A program made the translations under genes and the position numbers. From Narthecium ossifragum (lineage: Eukaryota; Streptophyta; Magnoliopsida; Dioscoreales; Nartheciaceae): 64,000 nt of DNA. Below, in pieces: positions 11,323-22,014 of this stretch. The stretch lies in the NCBI GenBank assembly GCA_963920575.1, contig OY986965.1:23678829-23742828 (forward strand). Reading direction: 5' to 3'. The notes beneath the pieces are model-generated. The model was not told where the DNA came from and ran no database searches. It was given only the letters and a program-made list of their open reading frames with translations. Every line of letters starts with the position of its first letter. Position 1 is the stretch's first letter.

Positions 11323-11789
11323 CATGTCTCTTTCAAAATAAGCCATTTTAAGAATTTATCAAAACTCACATAAAAAGGGTTATGATCTTTCTTAAATGTA
11401 TGCAAGATTAAAGAGAATGACTTGGATTTTGTGATGGGTGATGCTATCAACATGGCATGAATCATGGATGTGTGTGGTGTGAACAATGGTAAATCCCATC
11501 CGTGCCTCCACCAAGGAACAATGTCATATTCTTCGAATTCATGCTTTCTATTGATGGGCAAGACCGTATCCAAATTCGTTCTAACAAGAAATGTTGGCGC
11601 AACATCAAGACACGTATCATCACAGGTGCTAGGGTTTAGTAAATCTTCATACAATCCACACAGACTTGGCTCAACACTATTGGAAATATCCTCATGAAAC
11701 ACCTTATAAACCGGTAAATCGATCTCATAAGCTTCCTCAAAGATAGGTAGATTTTCAACAAAAACTTCATATACCGTTTTAGGAAAAAC
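11323..11789 (-). pseudogene. Element D gag polyprotein C-terminal fragment
   Basis: The minus-strand frame matches the last part of F's gag/protease protein: an acidic repeat region with Tyr-Glu-Val-Phe type units, then PWWRHGWDL (PWWRHAFDL in F), then KWLILKE (KWLVMKE in F). It would be the tail after the protease domain. The upstream part is missing at the junction with C, and S interrupts the 3' end near 11322. Confidence 0.75.
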
Positions 11790-13398
11790 TATTGATAAAC
11801 TTCCTCATGTCATTACTATGCTAGCAAAACATTAAACGAAGCCCAAGTAAACTACACAACTATTAAGAAAGAATTGCTTGCTGTGATCTTTGCCTTAGAA
11901 AAGTTTCGGTCTTATCTTCTTGAATCAAAAGTCATTATCTTTATCAATCATTCAGCCCTTCGATATCTTGTCACTAAGAAAGAGCTCAAATCTCGATTAA
12001 TTCGTTGGATTTTGCTTCTTCAAGAGTTCGATCTGGAGTTAAGGGATAAAAAGGGAGCTTTAAACGTGGTTGTAGATCATTTTTCTCATCTTCCTTTCGA
12101 TGTCATTAATGATTCATCCCCGATTGATGACACATTCCCCGATGAATATCTATTAACTGTTGATCAAACACCGAGACCGTGGTTTGCACATATCATAAAT
12201 TACCTTGTGTCCGAATTCACTCATGCTCACTGGAATAAACAAGATCTAGATAAATTCTTTTCGAAAGTTAAATCCTATGTGTGGAATGATCCTATTCTTT
12301 TTAAGCACTGTCCGGATCAAATTATGAGATTTTGTGTGCCTGAATCTGAAATTATATCCATTTTAACATCATGGCATTCTCATGCCTGTGGAGGGCATTT
12401 TTTAGGCCGTAGAACCGCAGCCAAAATCTTTCAGTCTGGGTTTTATTGGCCCTCGATTTTTCGTGATGGTTACAGTTTTTCGAAAGCTTGCATTCGTTGT
12501 CAACAGTTGGGTAGTATTTCTCATCGAAATGAAATGCCTCAGAATCCAATTATTGAATGTGAAGTATTTGATGTTTGGGGTATTGATTTCATGGGCCTGT
12601 TTCCTCCTTCGAATGGTTACATTTACATCTTATTGGTTGTTGATTATGTTTCAAAATGGATTGAAGCCGTAGCCACTAAGACCAATGATCACCGAGTTGT
12701 AGTCAAATTCCTTCACTCTAATATTTTCCCTCGATTTGGTCATCCTAGAGCTATAATAAGTGATGGTGGATCGCATTTCATGAATAGGTATTTCCGTCAC
12801 ACTCTAGATAAATATAACATCTCCCTATCATCTACAAACCAGTGGGGAAGTGGATAGGAAGGACTGGTCCATGCGCTTGAATGAGGCTTTATGGGCATAT
12901 AGAACAGCATTCAAAACCCCCATAGGGATGTCACCCTATCGATTGGTCTATGGTAAGCATTGCTGCTTACCAGTGAATCTCATGGACAAAGTGTGGTCAA
13001 CTGTTAAACAGGTTAATTGGTTCCCTACAGGCCGTAGTGCTCGTTTGCTTCAACTCAATGAGTTGGAGAAAATACGGAATGAAGCCTAGGATAAAGCTCT
13101 TATTTATAAGGCTCGAACTAAAGCTTACCATAACAAGTTCATTACCTAGAGAACTTTCAATGTGGGTGATAAGGTTTGGTTATTTAATGCTAGACTACGG
13201 CTTTTCCCAGAAAAACTTAAGTCTAGATGGACTAGTCCGTTTGAAGCTACTCAAGTCTTTCCTCATGGGGCTATAGAAATCCGTCATCCTAACTCTGATT
13301 CTCCTTTCAAGGTGAATGGCCAAAGGTTGAAACTTTACACAGAAAATCCTCTTACCTTAGAAGCCACACAGCTGTTGCATGAACCAAATCATGAGTAA
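11790..13398 (+). pseudogene. Element C pol fragment: RNase H and integrase
   Basis: RNase H starts partway at IDKLPHVI, has a one-base deletion near 11811, and continues as [14 protein letters not shown]. The usual T-D-H catalytic motif reads I-N-H. The integrase has the zinc-binding CIRCQQ (near 12490), the first Asp in GIDFMG (12582) and the second in ISDGG. Its sequence then jumps from SSTNQWG to a stop and KDWSMRLNEALWAYRTA near 12840-12860. The segment with the third catalytic Glu is deleted. Further stops occur near 13087 and 13147. The end (13396-13398) is followed by the 46-nt element. The reverse transcriptase and gag are absent, so C cannot mobilise itself. Confidence 0.9.
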
Positions 13399-13413
13399 TT
13401 GTATTTTCATTGG

Positions 13414-13459
13414 GTCGAGCTAGAGACGTTAAACCAAGCGCCTGATGAGAGGCAACCCA
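13414..13459 (+). promoter_or_regulatory. 46-nt post-stop element of C
   Basis: It begins GTCGAGCTAGAGAC and ends GAGGCAACCCA, 15 nt after pol's TAA. It aligns without gaps to the elements in D, E and F. Confidence 0.75.
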
Positions 13460-13926
13460 TTTTTTATGTGTTTTTAATTAGTTTCTTTCTTTCAAGTTTT
13501 CTTTGCATGCTTGCTTCATTTCTACTTATTTGCGTTTTTTATTTTGATTGTCTATATTGCTGTCATCGCTGCCAGTGGATGGTCGTGTTAATTGTTAGCT
13601 TGGGATGTCCATGCTTGACTTTCTTTGGGCCTGGAGAGGTCCGTACTTTGACGTTGTTATTAGAGGCTTATTTCCCAGGTTTGTTATGCGTTTTGTTACT
13701 TTTCGTTGAGAGCGATCGATCCTCCAACCAGGGTATGATCGATCCTTCTTCGCATCACGCATAATTTTTAGTGGGCATTAGTCGGATCGATCCCACCTAC
13801 CCCAAGGATCGATCCGGTGTGGGTATTTAATTTTGGCAGAACGTCGTGTTTTCTCTACTCCATCACATGATTGATCATTCTATCCCTCCGTCTAAACGTT
13901 ACTACTTAAGGTGGTTGGATCGATCG
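13460..13926 (+). other. C region after pol with GATCGATC palindromes, interrupted by B
   Basis: A T-rich stretch, then palindromic GATCGATCC-type sites at about 13711-13925. The array continues on the other side of B at 33026-33395, so B landed inside it. GATCG (13922-13926) and GATCA (33010-33014) are B's target duplication with one mismatch. Confidence 0.75.
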
Positions 13927-16341
13927 TGTGAGGGCCCGTCCCTCTGACTTGGCTCGACCGCGTGGGTCGAGGGTCGTTTTCCTGTTGGTTTGTTTCCACG
14001 TCGGGTACGATCGGGCGATCGTATGGCGGTTTGGACCCCGAGGGCATCTTGGTAAATATGCCCTCTGGTGGTCGGTTTCACACCCGCGTTGCACCCACGG
14101 CCTTGGATTGATGTATGTGTTTGATTAGAATCTCTAGGGTGCGTCCGATCTGAAGATCGGAGCTCGATCAGGAAAGATCGAATCGGACGGCTGAGATCGA
14201 TCCGGATTTCTATATAAGCCCTGTCCCTTTCTCTCTCTCTTCTCGCCTCCCTGTCGTTGTCTCCTTCTCTCTCTTTCTCTCTCCTTCGGCTGAGCTAGGG
14301 CTTGGAGATGCGGCTTTCGAGGCGTGGATCTTGGCGGTTCGACTGGTTAGACGCGTGGAGGAGCTGCCCTACTTGCTCAAGTAGGTGTTTCTACCTCGAT
14401 CTCGTGATCGGGTTCTCCTAGGATAGATTTAATGCCTTTTTGCTGTAGGGATACTTGTTAGAATGTTATGTAGCTCATTGTACATGTGTGGTGAATGATT
14501 TGAAGTATTCCTACCTCGCAATTTCCGTATTCTAACGGCTGATTTCCGTATTATCGCCGTTTCGTCGGTTTTTGCCCATTTTGACCTAGATAGGAGATTT
14601 AACCATAAAAAATGTGATTTCTTCATACCATTAGTTTCCACATCGTTAATTACACATGCTTGCAAAATCTCATTGATTTCCAACAAGATCTGATGTTTGA
14701 AATCCAAGAAATTGGATTTCCGGCACTGTTCTAATGAACAGTGCAATAGGCTCGACGGTCGATCGGTGCATCGACCGTCAAGCGTTGATACGCTCTTTCT
14801 GGGCCTGACGGTCATCCGTCGCATCGTCCGTCAGGCTCTGTCGGGTTTTTGGCCTCCCACGGTCGATGCACCGATCGACCGCGGGCTCCCTCCCTTTTTC
14901 ATCCCGCCTCACGGTCGACCGCCGAATCGACTATCGCATCGTCCGTGAGGCTCTGTCCCGTTTAGGGCTTCCCAGGGTTGATGGGTGGATCGACCGTCGC
15001 CCTTATGGTTTTCCTCGTTTTGGTCCCACGGTCGATCGCCGGATCGACCGTGACATCGACCGTGGCCTCACGGTCGACCGTCGCATCGACCGTGGGCCCT
15101 TGAGCAGGGTCTTCTGGCTTTTCTTGAATGGATTTCATTTGGGATTGGTATCTAAACATGTTGGGAGGTTGGTATGTTGTTTTCAAGAAGTTTTTAAGGG
15201 ATTTTCCATTGAGATTAAGGAATGAATCGCATGTATATCCCCTTTGTGTAAATTGATGATTTAGCTTGCATTTAAATACATGTGTGGTTTGTAATTAGAT
15301 GCTTAATTGATTGCTTAGCAATTAGCTAGCTATGAGTACTAGCTAATGTGGAACTGTGGAACCTTAGCCTCTTGCCGGTGAGTGCCGAGGGCTATTGTAT
15401 ATCTGTTGAACCTATAACTGATGCTGTGGCATGTAGAGACATCTAGGATAGATGTTTGCCTAGGCTCATGCATTGTGTGCATTAGAGGCATCTAAGGTTA
15501 GCCGGGCGATGGTTTGGGTCGCCGATTCGAGGCTCTCGGGTAGCTCGGATCTAGCCTTAGGACCGTGGTTGGGTAGTTTGGATTAGGGTGTGATTGTATA
15601 ATAGAATTTCTTGTTATTGAGGATTTGCGATAGTTTACTCTGATCAGTGTTTGAGGTTTAGAGGTCGTGTTGTCTTCCAAGGGCAAGTGCTAAGGATGGA
15701 TGTCGATGCGTTCCCGACGTGGTTCCCCAAGGCATGGTATTCCTCCTTGGGTAAGGGTGATCCTGCATGTTACTGTTCCTTGGCCTCTTGATAACATGTT
15801 CAGGAGAGAGGTTTCATGACATGAGCCCTTGGGACATCGACAGGGTTGTAGGACCCGTGGCATCCGTTAGACTTGAGCGGAGAGATACCACTGTTGTTGT
15901 TTTCCTCCTTTCAGTGTGCCGTAGAGTAGAACCCTACTGAGCTTATCGCTCACTCCTATCCGGGCTGCGTTTGCAGGTGCAGGCGGCAGTTCTTCGTCTG
16001 TGGAGCCGGCGGGATCGGCCTTTGGTGGTGCGAGTACGTCCATAGGTGCATGAGGTTGCTGGAGGATCGACTGTTGTACTTTTGATAGTTTGTATAGTAT
16101 AAACACCTTTGAGGAGTTTTGGATGTTTGTATAATATCTGTCCCTTGGAGAATTTTATTATAGAATCTTGTATCAGTACAACTTGATGTATATATATGAA
16201 TTGAATATCAGTTTCACCTCTGGAGAATAAATTGTTTAAATTATCAGACTTTTCCGCTTCGTATCGCGCCAATTGAAGATGAATAGTGATAGGTTCCCTC
16301 ACGCCCCGTCCTGGATGGGTTTTCTGGGTCGGGGTGTGACA
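13927..16341 (+). repeat. Element B 5' LTR
   Basis: Runs from TGTGAGGGCC to GGTGTGACA, 2415 bp. Promoter block ACGGCTGAGATCGATCCG (14187-14204) and TATATAAG (14211-14218) are followed by a CT-rich leader. A cluster of ACGGTCGACCGT-type palindromes lies at 14754-15095. Several percent divergence from the 3' LTR is visible by eye, unevenly spread. Confidence 0.92.
14187..14218 (+). promoter_or_regulatory. B LTR promoter block and TATA box
   Basis: ACGGCTGAGATCGATCCG then TATATAAG. The block resembles the one in the Athila-like LTRs despite the different clade. Confidence 0.65.
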
Positions 16342-16344
16342 ACT

Positions 16345-16356
16345 TGGTATCAGAGC
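16345..16356 (+). other. Element B primer binding site (initiator Met tRNA)
   Basis: TGGTATCAGAGC lies three bases after the LTR end. This is the classic plant LTR-retrotransposon primer site complementary to the 3' end of initiator methionine tRNA. Confidence 0.9.
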
Positions 16357-16545
16357 AGGCTGTAGGTCCCAGGGATAGGATTAGACTTGTGGTTAAGGTT
16401 TTGAGCGCGGTTTGGGATAGTTCTAGGAGTAGAGCATCCCTGTGTGCTTGTTCGTGTTCATGTGTGTTATGCTTTTGCTTTGTTGATTGCTGTTGTGTTT
16501 TGGTTTCTTACGGGTGGACACTTGTCGTCTCTGGTGAACGTGCAG

Positions 16546-16753
16546 ATGCAAGGGAGCCGGGCTAGCTGTCCAGTCTTGGATAGTGGCACCGCGCCCGACG
16601 GACCCTAGGGGCCAACGCAGCTGTGCCCCGTGTACCTGCACCAGAGCCAGAGCCGAGGATTGAGGTCGTGGTGGAGGAGGATGCTTCTTTCATCGCCAAG
16701 GAGGTCTCTCCCCCACTCGACCAGCGTGCTGTCGTGACAGTGGTGGTCGACTT
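16546..16753 (+). pseudogene. Element B gag N-terminal fragment
   Basis: A possible start at 16546 soon meets a stop; the coding sense then reads through an acidic stretch to VVVDF at 16753, where E interrupts. The same gag resumes at 26042 with FQRPNPPRF, matching A's gag. Confidence 0.6.
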
Positions 16754-18183
16754 TGATGAGTCACTAAATGTTCATGATTAAACCCCTTAACTTAGCTTTG
16801 TTAGGCCTAGAGTAGTTGTATTTGATAGCTTGTTAGTTGATTTCAGGTTTGATCATGCTTTGAGGAGAAATGCAAGAAATTCGATTAATATGCTGAAATA
16901 CACTGCTCTGTCGACTGTTAGCACAATATTCACCAGATATTATCCTTAAGTCTAAATATTCTGAAATTTGGGTGACATCTAGAAGACATCAAGACGTACA
17001 ACTTTCATGTTGGACACTTTCAGAGATTCCTGATGAGTTGATAGCAGTTTTGAAGAAGATGGAGATATTTAGCTGCTGGAAGACTGGTACGTCGACGCTC
17101 GGGAGAATATTCGCCAAATATTCTAGTTAAGTTCAAATATTACAAACTCTTCGGGAGAAGACAGAAGACTTCCAAATCTACATCTTTTGTGATGGACTCA
17201 TTCTCCAATTCCGAACCGATTGAGCCCAGTCGCGATTAGAAGAAGCTGTCAGGGTTGGACCAGGAATTCCGAGTTGCACTTGAGGTCTAACTTAACCTTG
17301 AAACCCTAATCCGGGAATTAAGATATAAAAAGGGCTTTGTGGCTGGAAAACCAGAGGCCTCCATAGAGAGAAATAGAGGAATTCAGATTGGAGAAGAAGA
17401 CGGAGATGCGGTGTGGATCCCTAACCTTCTTCATCGAATACATGGATCTCATCCAAAAGATGAGTAGCTAAACTCTATACTTAGGGATCTCATGAAGCTT
17501 TAGTGTAGCTTCTTTGTATTTTCTAGTTTGATTCTTGTTATCTTTTCAAAGACATGATCCTATGAATATGGTTTTATTTTATAAAGAGTTGAGGGAACAA
17601 AGTTCCTCGACGTACATTCAGACCTACTTGATTGCTGTGCTTAATGGTAGAGATTCGTAGGATGGTTTTTATGTTGCTTTTGTGTATGCCTTTGAGATAG
17701 TTTATGCTAAGCAAAGATAGATTGTACTCAGGTTAAGTCCGAAGACAGTCTATGCTAAGCGAATATAGACTATGCCGTAGGATAACATGAGCGTTCTTTT
17801 AGGGATTCATGCGAGCTTAAGAAGCCGTGATTCCATATGTCTAGATTAGAGAACAAGAGGATACTAGAGAATACAAGAGGTGAAATTAGAGTGGATTGAG
17901 TAATCCCTAGGTTGTTTCTTTCATTGATCTACTTCAACCTTTTCATTGCTTTTTCAGTAGTTTAATTCCTTAGATAACAAAACCATTGAAACTCCTTTTC
18001 TTCGCCTTAGGACTTGAGTTTAGAGATTTAATTTGATTTCTTCTTTTGTTAAACAATCTTTCCCTGTGGTTCGACTCCGGATCTCACCACTGTTCTACAT
18101 TTGTAGAGTAGTATTGATTGAAGGATTATAAATTCTAAATTGCGTTTTGCATACGTTTTAACGACGACGTTTGTGAGCGATCA
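16754..18183 (+). repeat. Element E 5' LTR
   Basis: Runs from TGATGAGTCACT to GAGCGATCA. It has a U3 block rich in AATATT dyads (16925-17150), TATAAAA (17334-17340), a uORF (17406-17471) and, near 17748-17770, GTCTAT/ATAGAC arms around a CTAAGC loop. Confidence 0.95.
17406..17471 (+). CDS. Leader uORF in E 5' LTR (21 codons, ends K-M-S-S)
   Basis: ATG 17406, with an in-frame internal ATG at 17460, TAA at 17469-17471. It begins about 66 bases after the TATA box end. The same frame is intact in the 3' LTR at 25259-25324. Confidence 0.6.
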   Translation: MRCGSLTFFIEYMDLIQKMSS

Positions 18184-18188
18184 ATTTT

Positions 18189-18205
18189 TGGCGCCGTTGC
18201 CGGGG
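18189..18205 (+). other. Element E primer binding site (Asp tRNA)
   Basis: TGGCGCCGTTGCCGGGG complements the 3' end of plant aspartate tRNA (GTC) as I recall it, the primer usual for Athila-like elements. Confidence 0.85.
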
Positions 18206-18387
18206 AAGATTTTGATTTTTCAAAGAAGTTTCTGATTTTTCTCTTAGCTCTTTTTCTAGGCATAGTTAGATTTTTATTTTCAGTTATTTTTCGTTTACTT
18301 TTAGAAATTTTTCTGACAATTCTCGGGATTTTCGTAGCATTAAAGCAACAGTTTTTGGAGAAGAAGCTTTCTGCAACTCGGATTACC

Positions 18388-18455
18388 GACCGATCGGCCT
18401 ACCAGGTGAGCGATCGGAAGGCCTACCGATCGATCGGCCATCTTCCTGATCGATC
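18388..18455 (+). repeat. GATCGATCGG palindrome cluster in E 5' leader
   Basis: Several CGATCGG and CCGATCGATCGG sites within about 70 bases before the gag ORF. They share the GATCGATC core with the arrays in C, F and S but have different flanks. Confidence 0.7.
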
Positions 18456-18585
18456 GGACGCGCGTCACTCAGGTACGTTTTCTTCACCTAAACTTGTACT
18501 TTTTGCTATGGCATTCCGTGGTTTTCGCCTCCTCCGAAACTTCTGTTTTCTTTTTCTTTTCTTTTTGGTGTGTGGTTGATATTAT

Positions 18586-21500
18586 TTGCAAGGTAGGCGA
18601 TCATTAAGTTTTCCATTGACACCTTTAGATCCTGAGATTCAAAACACTCTTAGATCCATCCGCCAGGAGTCATTTCGTCAAAGATCTTCACAAGTTGATA
18701 TTCCTGAACTACCTCTTGATTCGTTCTACACCATGATGCAAGGAAATAATAATGGGAATGGGGGGAACAATGAGAACAATAACCATATAGAAGGCCCAAT
18801 TAGGAATCATTTTCTACCTGGACCTTTCACATATGCCTCCTGTATTAATCCACCTCCTATTAATGCTACTCATTATGAGATTAAGCCCAATTGGATTACA
18901 GCTTTACCTTCTTTTTATGGGCATGAAAATGAGGATCCTTATGGTCATATTGTTAGCTTCCTTGAACTACTTTCCATGTTCAAACTCCAGCATTTTAATG
19001 ATGATGCCTTTAGACTCAAGCTCTTCCCTTTTTCTTTGAAAGACAAGGCTAGACATTGGCTTCATACTTTAGCTCCAAATTCGATTTCAACATGGGACCA
19101 ACTTCAGGATGCCTTTCTTAAGAAATATTTCCCGATCATTAAAACGCAAAATTATCGAACCATGATTATTTCTTTCAAGCAAAATGAAGATGAGATGTTT
19201 CATGAAGCTTGGGAAAGATTTAAGGATCTTCTTAGAGAGTGTCCCCATCATGAGGTACCTGAGTGGCAGTTAGCCCATTCATTCTATAATGATCTTAATG
19301 ATCATTATAGGACAATGGTCGAAGCCTGCTGTGGGGGTGTTGTTCTTAGTAAGCCATGGCCTGCTCTTTGGGAAATGTATGATAACCTTGCTGAAAATTC
19401 ACAACACAATGCCTCAGTCTCTAGGAGTCGGTCTACCACTGTTCGTAATTCTCGGGGAATTCATGAAATTTCTGAAATCCAAAGTCTCTCCGCACAAGTA
19501 GCACTCCTAACTAAAGACTTAAACCAGTTGAAAACAAGCCAATCTCTTGCTCAACAATTGCCTAATACTTCTCGTGAAATCTGTGCCCTTTGCCTTAATT
19601 CTGATCACCATATTACCGATTGTCATCTGGCCCCCAATTTCCCTGACTTTGTTCAGGAACAAGTTAATGCAACCTATGGTTTTTCCAAACCTCAAAATAA
19701 CCCTTATTCGAATACCTATAATTCAGGTTGGAGAAATCATCCTAATTTTAGTTGGAAGCCACAACAATCGAGTAATTTTCCAGGGCAAAGCAACACAACT
19801 AATCCTTCTGCTTTTAAGTACCCACCTAAACCTTCTGCAAATCCAAATCCTAGGTACCCTCCGCAATCAACTTTAGCCTCTCAAACCCAATCCTCTTCTG
19901 AACCAACTTTAAGTTCCCTCCTTTCAGCTATGACTGCCATGAATGACAACATCAATTCAAACATTAGTGGCATAAGAAGTGATTTGACAAGTGAAGTCTC
20001 TAAAATTCAGAACTATGTTTCTAGAATAGAGAACCAGTGTAATTCCAATACCCAATCCATTGCTAAACTTGAGAACTCACTGGGCCAACTGTCTAACACT
20101 ATAGCCAAAAGAGAGGAAGGTCATTTGCCAAGTCAATCGGTCACAAACCCCAGAGGCCAGCACTATGTAGAAAGCCAAAACTTTGAGAGTGCTAAAGCCG
20201 TTGTGACCCTTAGAAGTGGTAAAACAGTTGATAACCAAATAGGTGAACATGTCAATCTGGATGATCAAACGCCCGATCCGAAGATCAATCGTCCATCCCA
20301 AGATGATTCTTATTCTTCACCTAATACTGGCCTATCTGATTCTAAAGAACCTGATCCTCGCAAGTATATCCCTAAAGTGCCTTTTCCTGAAGCCCTTAAG
20401 GACCCGTACCCAACCATCAAAGCCCGAAGAGCTACTGAGGAAATCATTGAAACGTTCAAACATGTCAACATCAACATACCCTTACTTCAGGCTATTCGTC
20501 AGATCCCTTCGTATGCCAAGTTTCTTAAGGACCTGTGCGCTCATAAACGCCTGACAAAACACAAAGGGGACAAAAAAATCCTTTTACCTGAACAAGTCAG
20601 TTCGATTTTGAAACATGACAGTCCACCCAAATTGAAAGACCCTGGTACTCCTACCATACCCTGTTGCATAGGAGACTACCAGATTGATGGTGCCCTTCTC
20701 GACCTAGGAGCCAGTGTTAATATTTTGCCCTACTACCTTTATATGGAATTTGGGATGAAAGAACTCCAACCGACACCGATCAGCCTACAATTGGCTGATA
20801 GATCCATTAGGACTCCTAGAGGCATTGTAGAAGATGTTTTAGTGAAGGTGGACAACTTCTTTTTCCCGGTCGACTTTGTCATCTTGGATATGGAACCCGC
20901 TGTTCACTGTAAAAAAACCGTGCCTATCATCTTAGGACGTCCCTTTTTGGCTACAGCAAATGCGAATATCAACTGTCGAACTAGTGTCATGGATGTCCCT
21001 TTTGGTAATATGCATGTTAAGCTGAACATCTTTAAGACTACATGTTTGCCTGAGCGTGAGAATGAATGCTTTCGTGTTGATAGCGTGACTGACTGCTTTG
21101 ATGATAAATCTCATGTTATAATGATTGATAGATTATCTGAGATTTTGAGGGATTATGACTCTGATGATGATGATGATGGTGATGCTACATTGCACAATGA
21201 TAGAGTATCTGAGATTTTGAAGGAATATGATTCTGATAATGATGATTATGATGTTGAATTGCATAATGCTAGATTGGCTATGATTCTAAAGGAGTATGAG
21301 TTTGAGGATTCGGAGGATGATGATGTTGAAGTGGAAAATGATAGGCTATCTGATATCGTGAATGCCTATGCTTCTGATTCTGATGATGATGTTAATTTGA
21401 ACACTGCACAATCGAAATATGATATCAAAACACACATCTTGCCCGACCAATCACTCGATCGGCATACTGTGGAGACAAAAACTATTTCTGGGATGGTTGA

Positions 21501-21951
21501 ACCCCTTTCACCGCTATCTTTTACTCCCGCACCTGTGATAGATACGGGCCAATTGTGTGCTTATTATGCCGACACTCACATTTGCACAGATGCGGCAGTG
21601 TATCCTAAGGTTGAGCCACCTCCTTTTTTCTCTATATCTGCACCATCATCACGGCTTTCACCGCGTCTTTTATATATATTTGACCTTTCACTTCTGGTTC
21701 ACTTGATTGATAGTTTCACTATTCTGGAGGACACATACTGTAGACCGGGGTGCAAGATGAAACATTACGATAGGTTGCCTTTTATAGAGGGTGAGGTCTC
21801 TAGTTCTCTTGTTGGGAGGAAAAACTTTGTTAGCCTACATCATCAACTACTTGATTTACTGTGGGGTTGGGTTTGGTTTCAAGCATTATATGGAGGAAAT
21901 TATTTTAAGTGGGGTGATCGATTCCGTCATTTAGACGGATCCATGCTATAA
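18586..21951 (+). CDS. Element E Gag plus aspartic protease polyprotein
   Basis: An uninterrupted frame of 1121 codons; the first in-frame ATG is at 18733 (codon 50), so the true start may be there. Order: Asn-rich N-terminus, capsid-type gag domain (about residues 135-240, motifs DKARHWLHTL and TWDQLQDAFLKKYFP), zinc knuckle C-x2-C-x4-H-x4-C at about 333-346, aspartic protease with DLGAS at 706 and IILGRPFLATANA downstream. Then come four acidic repeats of the type SEIL-(K/R)-x-YDSD (about 850-940) and a hydrophobic C-terminal part of unknown role. It would build the virus-like particle in the cytoplasm and cut itself. No pol follows. Intactness fits recent activity. Confidence 0.9.
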   Translation: MQGRRSLSFPLTPLDPEIQNTLRSIRQESFRQRSSQVDIPELPLDSFYTMMQGNNNGNGGNNENNNHIEGPIRNHFLPGPFTYASCINPPPINATHYEIKPNWITALPSFYGHENEDPYGHIVSFLELLSMFKLQHFNDDAFRLKLFPFSLKDKARHWLHTLAPNSISTWDQLQDAFLKKYFPIIKTQNYRTMIISFKQNEDEMFHEAWERFKDLLRECPHHEVPEWQLAHSFYNDLNDHYRTMVEACCGGVVLSKPWPALWEMYDNLAENSQHNASVSRSRSTTVRNSRGIHEISEIQSLSAQVALLTKDLNQLKTSQSLAQQLPNTSREICALCLNSDHHITDCHLAPNFPDFVQEQVNATYGFSKPQNNPYSNTYNSGWRNHPNFSWKPQQSSNFPGQSNTTNPSAFKYPPKPSANPNPRYPPQSTLASQTQSSSEPTLSSLLSAMTAMNDNINSNISGIRSDLTSEVSKIQNYVSRIENQCNSNTQSIAKLENSLGQLSNTIAKREEGHLPSQSVTNPRGQHYVESQNFESAKAVVTLRSGKTVDNQIGEHVNLDDQTPDPKINRPSQDDSYSSPNTGLSDSKEPDPRKYIPKVPFPEALKDPYPTIKARRATEEIIETFKHVNINIPLLQAIRQIPSYAKFLKDLCAHKRLTKHKGDKKILLPEQVSSILKHDSPPKLKDPGTPTIPCCIGDYQIDGALLDLGASVNILPYYLYMEFGMKELQPTPISLQLADRSIRTPRGIVEDVLVKVDNFFFPVDFVILDMEPAVHCKKTVPIILGRPFLATANANINCRTSVMDVPFGNMHVKLNIFKTTCLPERENECFRVDSVTDCFDDKSHVIMIDRLSEILRDYDSDDDDDGDATLHNDRVSEILKEYDSDNDDYDVELHNARLAMILKEYEFEDSEDDDVEVENDRLSDIVNAYASDSDDDVNLNTAQSKYDIKTHILPDQSLDRHTVETKTISGMVEPLSPLSFTPAPVIDTGQLCAYYADTHICTDAAVYPKVEPPPFFSISAPSSRLSPRLLYIFDLSLLVHLIDSFTILEDTYCRPGCKMKHYDRLPFIEGEVSSSLVGRKNFVSLHHQLLDLLWGWVWFQALYGGNYFKWGDRFRHLDGSML

Positions 21952-21968
21952 TGGCACCTTTTCGGGAA

Positions 21969-22014
21969 GTCGAGCGAAAGACTTAAATTTGCGTGCTTGT
22001 TTGGAGGCAACCCA
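21969..22014 (+). promoter_or_regulatory. 46-nt post-stop element of E
   Basis: It begins GTCGAGCGAAAGAC and ends GGAGGCAACCCA, 17 nt after the TAA at 21949-21951. It is gap-free against C, D and F. Confidence 0.75.

Larger units (their letters stand above)
4716..11789 (-). mobile_element. Element D: gag-only Athila-like element, minus strand, 5' part lost
   Basis: Reading on the minus strand from high to low coordinates: gag C-terminal coding (11789-11323), solo LTR S inserted, inferred gag stop at 9695-9697, 46-nt post-stop element (9683-9638), a 3.4-kb 3' region, polypurine tract (6253-6241) and 3' LTR (6240-4716). No pol lies between the gag stop and the post-stop element, so D belongs to the gag-only class. 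Its 5' LTR and gag N-terminus are missing: at about 11789 its minus-strand gag abuts C's plus-strand RNase H. Confidence 0.85.

Noticed and set aside
13399..13764. ORF of 121 codons directly after C pol
   Set aside because: It starts only because the pol frame ends; composition is hydrophobic low-complexity and it spans the 46-nt element, with no match in F.
18170..18183. TTGTGAGCGATC shared by E's LTR end and A's sequence around the C insertion site (3776-3782 plus 39898 onward)
   Set aside because: The 12-base match is between unrelated contexts (LTR end and pol codons) and is most simply chance.
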